Below are positions 57,129-64,000 of a stretch of DNA of 64,000 nucleotides, in pieces. A program made the translations under genes and the position numbers. The stretch spans positions 558,001 to 622,000 of the forward strand of contig NZ_BMCG01000003.1 in assembly GCF_014635065.1 (NCBI RefSeq). The letters run 5' to 3'. The first letter of the stretch is position 1. Each line of letters begins with the position of its first letter. The stretch comes from Oxalicibacterium flavum. GTDB taxonomy: Bacteria > Pseudomonadota > Gammaproteobacteria > Burkholderiales > Burkholderiaceae_D. Below the pieces are notes generated by a model. It saw only the letters and a list, made by a program, of their open reading frames with translations. It made no database searches and had not been told where the DNA came from.

Positions 57129-57155
57129 AAAAGCCCGCACAGTGCGGGCTTTTTT
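57129..57155. terminator. Rho-independent terminator after the 65-aa gene
   Basis: AAAAGCCCGC (57129-57138) pairs with GCGGGCTTTT (57144-57153) around ACAGT. It serves the convergent genes on both sides. Confidence 0.85.
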
Positions 57156-57162
57156 CATGCGG

Positions 57163-57447
57163 TCAGGCGGTTTCCAGCAAGGCGCTGTGCAGTGACTTGA
57201 TCTGCCGCGCGATCTCGCCGCTCGCGCGTCTGACCTCGGTGCTTTCCATGGTACCCATCGGGATGTCGCAATAAAGAATCTCCACCAGCCCGCTCCGATC
57301 TGGCAGGTCGGCCATGGCCTGTTCCAGACAATGCGCCAGGCTGGTATGGCAACCGTGACGAGCGGCAGGACCGCGCGGGGAAGAGGAAACGCGCCAGCCA
57401 TACAGGCCGGGACGCAGGCGTTCGAGGGACAGGGTAGGGACGGACAT
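57163..57447 (-). CDS. Hypothetical protein, 94 aa
   Basis: The soluble protein starts MSVPTLSLERLRPGLYGWRV and has a DLPDRSGLVEILYCDIPMG block. No family is recognised and no signal peptide is seen. It lies 82 bp downstream of an MFS gene on the same strand and next to the terminator at 57129. Confidence 0.6.
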   Translation of the reverse strand: MSVPTLSLERLRPGLYGWRVSSSPRGPAARHGCHTSLAHCLEQAMADLPDRSGLVEILYCDIPMGTMESTEVRRASGEIARQIKSLHSALLETA

Positions 57448-57528
57448 GGCAACTCCATGTGGCAGGAGATGCCATGCAGCGTAGCGCGCGGATGTTGCAG
57501 GGCGATGACAGGATGCGCCGCCGGCGTC

Positions 57529-58698
57529 TTATCCGTGCGCAGCATCCTCGGCCGGAAACAGCAGTGCGCCGATGATGACCAGCGTGCACAGGCCGCCCAG
57601 CGCCTGCAGCATCAGCGTGAACCCGCCACGCTCGTGCAGCGCCGCCACCAGCCCGACCGAGGCGCCGGCTGCGGTGAAGCCGAGGAAGTAGCGCAGCGAA
57701 TACGCACGCGCCCGCCATTCGTCCCGCGTATATTTGCCGATCATCGCGTCGTTGACCGTGATCTGGCCGAAGATGCCGATGATGATGCCGACGCAGACCA
57801 GCATCAGTGGAATGCCCGACAGGTCGGCGCCGACGAATAAGAGTGGTGCGAGCATCAGGGCCAGCGGCAGGAACAGGGCTTTGAGCGAATGGCGGTCGAG
57901 CAGATGGCCGATCAGGTATTGCGCCAGCGCGCCGAATACATAGGTGACGGCTGCGATGACGCCGATCAGCGCGGCATTCGTCGTCAGGTCCATCATGCGT
58001 TCGGCGAACAGCTTGGGCAGCGCGACCGTCAGCGCATTGAAGGTGGTCGAGCTGGCGACGATGGTGATGGCGAGAGCGACGATGACGCGCCACATTGCGT
58101 CCTTCGCTATGTGCACCGTCGCGCGATCAGCCGTCTTGCGGGCTGCACGCACTTCGTGTCGCACGCTGCCGGCGAAGAACAGGCCGAAGACGACCGCAGC
58201 CAGTCCCGGCAGCAGGAAAGCCCAGCGCCAGCCCAGGTATTCGCAGACGACGCCGGTGACCAGTGCCGACGACGCCACGCCGAGGTTGCCCCAGACGCCA
58301 TTGACGCCGACTTCGCGTCCCAATCTTTCCGCATGTGCGACCAGCATCGCGGTGCCGACCGGATGATAGATCGCGGCGAACAGGCCGACCGCCAGCAGGG
58401 CGACGCTCAGTTGTGCCGGTGTTTGCGTCAGGCCGACGGCCATCATCGAGATTCCGATGCCGATGAAGAAGATCACCATCATGTGACGCCGGCTCCAGCG
58501 GTCGCCCAGCCATCCGGTCAGCAGCGAGCCGGCGCCGAAAGCGACGAAGCCCGGCGTCGCGTAGGGCAGCAGGTCGGCGTAGCGCATGGCGAAGACCGGT
58601 GCGATGACGATGACCGCCGCCGCGAAGATCAGCATGGCGTAGTGGTCGATGAAGTGGGCGATGTTGATGTAGCGGATGACGGTGTGCGGATTGTTCAT
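57529..58698 (-). CDS. Major facilitator superfamily transporter
   Basis: The 389-residue protein has about 12 hydrophobic segments and a GDRWSRRH loop motif between helices 2 and 3. It is divergent from an AraC-type gene; such pairs (for example NimT/NimR) often export a toxic small molecule. The start MNNPHTVI was chosen over an upstream in-frame codon. Substrate unknown. Confidence 0.9.
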   Translation of the reverse strand: MNNPHTVIRYINIAHFIDHYAMLIFAAAVIVIAPVFAMRYADLLPYATPGFVAFGAGSLLTGWLGDRWSRRHMMVIFFIGIGISMMAVGLTQTPAQLSVALLAVGLFAAIYHPVGTAMLVAHAERLGREVGVNGVWGNLGVASSALVTGVVCEYLGWRWAFLLPGLAAVVFGLFFAGSVRHEVRAARKTADRATVHIAKDAMWRVIVALAITIVASSTTFNALTVALPKLFAERMMDLTTNAALIGVIAAVTYVFGALAQYLIGHLLDRHSLKALFLPLALMLAPLLFVGADLSGIPLMLVCVGIIIGIFGQITVNDAMIGKYTRDEWRARAYSLRYFLGFTAAGASVGLVAALHERGGFTLMLQALGGLCTLVIIGALLFPAEDAAHG

Positions 58699-58824
58699 GG
58701 AAAGCCCTTCAGTAAAGATCGTGGCTAGGTTAAGCTGACGGTTCATCGACTGGGAGCCAATCTACATCGCTCAAATGCCATCTTTTCTCCATCCGCTTTC
58801 CTGTCCGGCCATCGAGGCGCGGCC

Positions 58825-59592
58825 GTGATCGTTTCCGCCACCTCCTATGTGCGCGGTACGCGCCTCGGCTTGCACGTGCACCGCGAGGCGCAGTTGCTGT
58901 TTGCCTCCAGCGGCGTGATGCAGGTCACCACGCCCAAGGGGCGCTGGCTCGTCCCGCCTGCGCGCGCGGTGTGGCTGCCGCCGGGTATTGAGCATGCGGT
59001 CGATGTGCTGGCCGATATCGAAATGCGCGCCTTGCTGGTGCCGCCCGACTGGCTGGCGCTGCATCCCGAAGCGTCGCGCTTGCAGGACGAGTTCGTGGTC
59101 GCCGTCGGCTCGCTGCTGCGCGAAGCCATCCTCGCCACCTTCAAGGTAGGCTCGCATCCTAAGCGCATCGATCTGCTGGTGGAGCTGGCGCTGTTCGAAC
59201 TCGCGGAAGATGAAGATGCCGCGACCTTCATGCCCCTGCCGCAGGACCCGCGCGCACGACGCGTCGCCGACATGATCCTCGCCGATCCGGCGAGCGATCG
59301 CGAACTGGAACTGCTGGCCTACGCTGCGGGGGCATCGGCGCGCACCATCACGCGGCTGTTCCCTGCCGAAACCAATCTGACATTCAAGGAATGGCGGCAA
59401 CGCGCGCGCATCATGGCGGCGGTCGAGGCCTTGGGCGGCGGGCAGGTGTCGATCAAGCAGTTGGCGCTGCAGCTGGGATTCAGCAGCGTTGCCGCGTTCA
59501 GTCACGCGTTTCGGCAGATCATGGGGATGACCCCGAGCGAGATGATGCTGAGATCCAAGTCACATAACGGTATCTCTAATTGCAAGAGATAA
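58825..59592 (+). CDS. AraC-family transcriptional regulator
   Basis: The 255-residue protein has an N-terminal cupin-like domain (LGLHVHREAQLLFASSGVM ... WLPPGIEHAVDV) and a C-terminal AraC helix-turn-helix pair (RTITRLFPAETNLTFKEWRQRARI, GFSSVAAFSHAFRQIMGMTPSEM). It uses a GTG start. It is divergent from the MFS gene, which it probably regulates. The last 12 or so codons become AT-rich and unlike the family, where the adjacent island begins. Confidence 0.9.
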   Translation: MIVSATSYVRGTRLGLHVHREAQLLFASSGVMQVTTPKGRWLVPPARAVWLPPGIEHAVDVLADIEMRALLVPPDWLALHPEASRLQDEFVVAVGSLLREAILATFKVGSHPKRIDLLVELALFELAEDEDAATFMPLPQDPRARRVADMILADPASDRELELLAYAAGASARTITRLFPAETNLTFKEWRQRARIMAAVEALGGGQVSIKQLALQLGFSSVAAFSHAFRQIMGMTPSEMMLRSKSHNGISNCKR

Positions 59593-59802
59593 AGGCATAC
59601 GTTGCTATATGGACACAAGACAGGCTTACGCTTATGCTTATACTGCCTTTATAGAGCTATATCTCAATTTGATGAGTACCAAACTTGAACTTTATGCCGA
59701 CTAAAGAAGTGCAGGCCTCGTTGAGATGCAGTTTTAGCATGTATTGTGACGTCAAGTACCAATCCTTAATGCGTTTTTGTTTTTTATATCAAGGGAATGA
59801 AA
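59593..59802. promoter_or_regulatory. AT-rich promoter region of the island operon
   Basis: This gap of about 210 bp is strongly AT-rich, unlike the rest of the window. It should hold the promoter of the two-gene operon; several TATA-like stretches exist and I cannot choose one. AAGGGA at 59791-59796 is the ribosome site for the next gene. Confidence 0.4.
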
Positions 59803-60411
59803 ATGTCAAAATTTAAGATAAAGATGAAAATTACCGGTTTTGAATTAGAAATAGAAGGATCAAGGGATGATGTACCCGGGATTCAGCAGGCGATCGGTAG
59901 ACAATTAGGAGGTTTGCTACAGCCAAATTCTGGACTTGTTGATAGCTCTGCGGAGCCAGAAATTCACGAGTTGAAAGATATAACGCCAGAAACTACCATT
60001 CCTGAGAAAAAACGTCGAAAACGTGCTACTCCTTCAATATCCCGCTCTTCTACTACAGTCGTTGAAAGTGAAACACCAGTGAATTGGCCGAGAGATATCA
60101 CTCCTTTTGGAGTTCCTAGCCAAGATTGGGTAACTTCGGATAAGGCGTTATGGGTTCTTTATGTAGCGAAAGAACATGGCGAAGAGAATGAACTCACAGC
60201 AAAAAGAATCTGCGATACATTTAACAGTCATTGTCGGCAAGCAGGAGTAATTAAAGTGGGAAACATTAATCGTGATTTGGGGCGATTAAAAATGAAATCC
60301 AAGCCATTTGTTGGGGAAGATACAACTAAAAATCCGCCTGTATGGTATTTAACTCAATCAGGAAATTCATATATTCAAGATAAAATCTCAAAAGCTCAGG
60401 CTGCTGAATAA
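59803..60411 (+). CDS. Island gene 1: unknown protein with C-terminal winged-helix-like domain
   Basis: ATG 59803 was chosen because AAGGGA lies 6 nt upstream; ATG 59797 directly abuts that site and would be too close. The 202-residue protein has an N-terminal beta-strand block (KFKIKMKITGFELEIEGSRD), a disordered Lys/Ser/Thr-rich linker and a C-terminal winged-helix-like part (LTAKRICDTFNSHCRQAGV ... NINRDLGRLKMKSKPF ... WYLTQSGNSYIQ). It has low G+C (23 of 60 bases in one counted line). It lies 11 bp before gene 2. No family recognised. Confidence 0.82.
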   Translation: MSKFKIKMKITGFELEIEGSRDDVPGIQQAIGRQLGGLLQPNSGLVDSSAEPEIHELKDITPETTIPEKKRRKRATPSISRSSTTVVESETPVNWPRDITPFGVPSQDWVTSDKALWVLYVAKEHGEENELTAKRICDTFNSHCRQAGVIKVGNINRDLGRLKMKSKPFVGEDTTKNPPVWYLTQSGNSYIQDKISKAQAAE

Positions 60412-60422
60412 GGTGAATTCTT

Positions 60423-61208
60423 GTGGCGTTAATCAATAAAAAACAACTTTTACAAGAATTAAGCCCACCTTTCGATCATCTCTTGTGCACGCAATTACTT
60501 GATGAATTCATTTCTGCTGAAAGGCGGTTTATTCAAAGGGATTGGGAACCTGCGGAGTTGGATGGAGGACAGTTTTGTGAGATTCTCGCAAGAATTTACT
60601 ATCAGGTTGACTCAAACATTCTTAAACACGATAAGGATTTTGACTCTTGTTGTTCATATATTGAAAATGACAAAGTCGAACATAAAATTACGCCAAGACG
60701 AGATGCTCTGCATGTAGTTAAGGTTTTACGTACGATATATAAATTCCGCAGTCAACGAGGTGCAGTCCATATCTCACCCTCGTATCAGCCAAATCATATG
60801 GACTCAAAGTTAGTCATTGAGTGTGTGAGATGGGCAATGAACGAGACGCTCCGATTATTCTGGAAAGGTAATCGAGATGCTGTGGCAAAGGCGATTCGCG
60901 AATTGCTTCAATTTGACGTGCCTAGCGTGGGAGTGTATGACGATATTCTTATCGTACAACGTACAGATCTCACTGCTGAAGAGGAAATACTCATCTTGCT
61001 TCACTATGCTGGGGAAGAAGGGTTTTCACGATTGGAAATCGGAAAGGCTGCAAAAAGGACTCCTCCAGTTGTGACAACGACCTTGCAGAAACTTGTTCAC
61101 GCGTCGTGCCGACAAGCGATTATTGTAAGTAGTGGAAAGTATCGGCTAACAGATCTTGGCTCAAAACGTATCAGAGAACAATTGGCAGAAAAGCTGATGT
61201 TGAGTTAA
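60423..61208 (+). CDS. Island gene 2: unknown protein, possible HEPN domain plus winged helix
   Basis: The start is a GTG behind AAGGTG. The 261-residue protein is helical at its N-terminus (LLDEFISAERRFIQRD) and has KFRSQRGAVHISP, whose R-x6-H spacing fits the HEPN RNase pattern R-x4-6-H. The C-terminus is a winged helix (EEEILILLHYAGEEGFSRLEIGKAAKRTPPVVTTTLQKLV). It has low G+C, like gene 1, and shares its operon. Possible toxin or defence effector; the HEPN assignment is tentative. Confidence 0.8.
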   Translation: MALINKKQLLQELSPPFDHLLCTQLLDEFISAERRFIQRDWEPAELDGGQFCEILARIYYQVDSNILKHDKDFDSCCSYIENDKVEHKITPRRDALHVVKVLRTIYKFRSQRGAVHISPSYQPNHMDSKLVIECVRWAMNETLRLFWKGNRDAVAKAIRELLQFDVPSVGVYDDILIVQRTDLTAEEEILILLHYAGEEGFSRLEIGKAAKRTPPVVTTTLQKLVHASCRQAIIVSSGKYRLTDLGSKRIREQLAEKLMLS

Positions 61209-61241
61209 CTTATGTGAATACGAAAGAAACTGCACAAATAC

Positions 61242-61265
61242 AAAAGCCCGCAACTGCGGGCTTTT
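61242..61265. terminator. Rho-independent terminator between the island and tRNA-Ser
   Basis: AAAAGCCCGC (61242-61251) pairs with GCGGGCTTTT (61256-61265) around AACT. It can end both the island operon (plus) and the tRNA transcript (minus). Confidence 0.85.
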
Positions 61266-61272
61266 ATGTTCT

Positions 61273-61363
61273 TGGCGGAGAGAGGGGGATTCGAACCCCC
61301 GGTAGGCTATGAACCTACACACGCTTTCCAGGCGTGCGACTTAAACCACTCATCCATCTCTCC
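61273..61363 (-). tRNA. tRNA-Ser(GGA)
   Basis: On the minus strand the gene begins GGAGAGATGGATGAG and ends TCTCTCC-G-CCA, so CCA is encoded. The acceptor stem pairs GGAGAGA with TCTCTCC. The anticodon loop CTGGAAA gives anticodon GGA (codon UCC). A long variable arm, as expected for tRNA-Ser, and a GGTTCGAAT T-loop are present. The AT-rich island lies off its 3' end, a common integration position. Confidence 0.95.
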
Positions 61364-61461
61364 TGATTCGGTTCGCTGAGTGCTTTTTGCGAAGCCGCTG
61401 ATTATAGCAAAACTTTATGGCGAATTGCCGGTTTTCATCCCGCTGGCCGCCACACCGATGC

Positions 61462-61500
61462 AAAAAGCCGCCGCAAACCAGGTTTGCGGCGGCTTTGCTT
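61462..61500 (-). terminator. Rho-independent terminator after acs
   Basis: A long stem of about 15 bp pairs AAAGCCGCCGCAAAC (61464-61478) with GTTTGCGGCGGCTTT (61482-61496). The A-run before it gives the U-tract on the minus strand, after acs. Confidence 0.87.
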
Positions 61501-61519
61501 TTATTGCACCACGTCCGAA

Positions 61520-63502
<1,983 letters not shown>

Positions 63503-63857
63503 AGTCCCCTCCGGTTACGGATTTTATTTGGTGCGTACGATAATCCCGCACGCTTACTGACGCCTTACGCCAAGCTGACGCCGATGTCGTTCATCGTCCC
63601 TGAATGCGCATGAAAGCGGGCTTTCACGTGTATCCGCGGTGCGTGTTCCGTGCAGGGAACGGACGCTTTACTGCGATATTTTGCACCATTTGACGCGCTG
63701 AAAATGCGGGGCGCGCGTGTAAAATGCTGGCTTTCATTGTATCCGGTCTGCCTCCGCGCAATGCGTGCATGACCGCATGACGGCGCCTTCGTCGTCAATC
63801 CGCAGTCGCCTCACCGAAGTTCGTCCCTCAACCTGATCGACTCTAGCCGAAACTGCC
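63503..63857. promoter_or_regulatory. Divergent region between acs and the fumarase gene
   Basis: This 355-bp gap holds the promoters of acs (minus) and fumarase (plus). A TAAAAT hexamer near 63720 could be a -10 for the plus strand, but no good -35 is visible. No gene is supported here. Confidence 0.4.
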
Positions 63858-64000
63858 ATGACCATCATCAAACAAGACGACCTCATCGAATCCGTTGCCG
63901 CGGCCCTGCAGTACATCAGCTACTACCATCCGCAGGACTACATCCAGCATCTGGCGCGCGCCTATGAAGTGGAACAGAGCCCGGCCGCGCGGGATGCGAT
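63858..64000 (+). CDS. Fumarate hydratase class I, N-terminal fragment (gene runs off the window)
   Basis: The visible 47 residues, starting MTIIKQDDLIESVAAALQ and with ISYYHPQDYIQHLARAYEVEQS, match the N-terminus of betaproteobacterial class I (iron-sulfur) fumarases. These hydrate fumarate to malate in the TCA cycle. The [4Fe-4S] cysteines lie beyond the window. Confidence 0.85.
   Translation, partial: MTIIKQDDLIESVAAALQYISYYHPQDYIQHLARAYEVEQSPAARDA

Noticed and set aside
59593-61363. Direct repeat of the tRNA-Ser 3' end at the far side of the AT-rich island
   Set aside because: No copy of the tRNA 3' end sequence was found near 59560-59800, so I do not claim classic tRNA-targeted integration.

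Overview
ORGANISM. The window is GC-rich and gene-dense. It encodes a typical betaproteobacterial core: the ribF-ileS-lspA-coaBC-dut string, glnE divergent from yhdP-nitrilase-tldD, tkt followed by gapA, acs, and a class I fumarase. I infer Burkholderiales, probably Oxalobacteraceae (Herbaspirillum/Noviherbaspirillum/Massilia-like). This rests on protein character and gene order, not on a search.

LAYOUT. 1-6.7 kb is a minus-strand housekeeping run (dut, coaBC, lspA, ileS, ribF, rsmE). 6.9-10.5 kb carries tkt, a GNAT acetyltransferase and gapA, closed by a terminator. 10.5-20 kb carries glnE (minus) and divergent yhdP, a nitrilase-family amidase and tldD (plus). 20.1-21.5 kb is aroG with an apparent Phe/Tyr leader-peptide attenuator. 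21.5-24.8 kb carries a SEC-C protein, the kinase srkA, a glutamine amidotransferase, a small hypothetical and an orphan HPt protein. 24.9-28.9 kb is an unusual redox cluster: two tandem paralogous proteins of unknown family, a DyP-type peroxidase and a convergent catalase-like haem protein. 29-36.3 kb holds two very large signalling proteins. One is a pseudokinase-AAA-GAF-histidine kinase. The other is a REC-HisKA-REC hybrid that overlaps it. 36.4-39.7 kb holds envelope proteins: a TPR protein, an L,D-transpeptidase, a glycine-zipper protein and a lipoprotein.

MOBILE ELEMENT. From 39,692 to 50,585 lies a compact integrated element. It is bounded by direct ATGAAAAA octamers (TTTTTCAT on the other strand, the core I recall for Tn4371-family ICEs). 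A tyrosine integrase sits beside the right end. The element carries a frameshifted ketopantoate-reductase-like gene, two LysR regulators, a four-gene FUSC/DUF1656/HlyD/outer-membrane-factor efflux operon, an Abi/HEPN-type protein and a structured small RNA. No conjugation or replication genes are present. Joining the flanks across the octamers would return a rho-independent terminator to the lipoprotein gene at 39,388.

REMAINDER. 50.6-59.6 kb is chromosomal accessory content: a secreted Tyr/Pro-rich protein, a UspA protein, two MFS transporters, a periplasmic superoxide dismutase, a TenA-C/TenA-E pair, a MazG-like pyrophosphatase, small hypotheticals and an AraC regulator. From about 59.55 to 61.25 kb a strikingly AT-rich island carries a two-gene operon. 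It encodes a winged-helix protein and a protein with a possible HEPN motif. The island abuts tRNA-Ser(GGA) and is the best candidate here for an undescribed, possibly defensive, system. acs and the start of a class I fumarase close the window.
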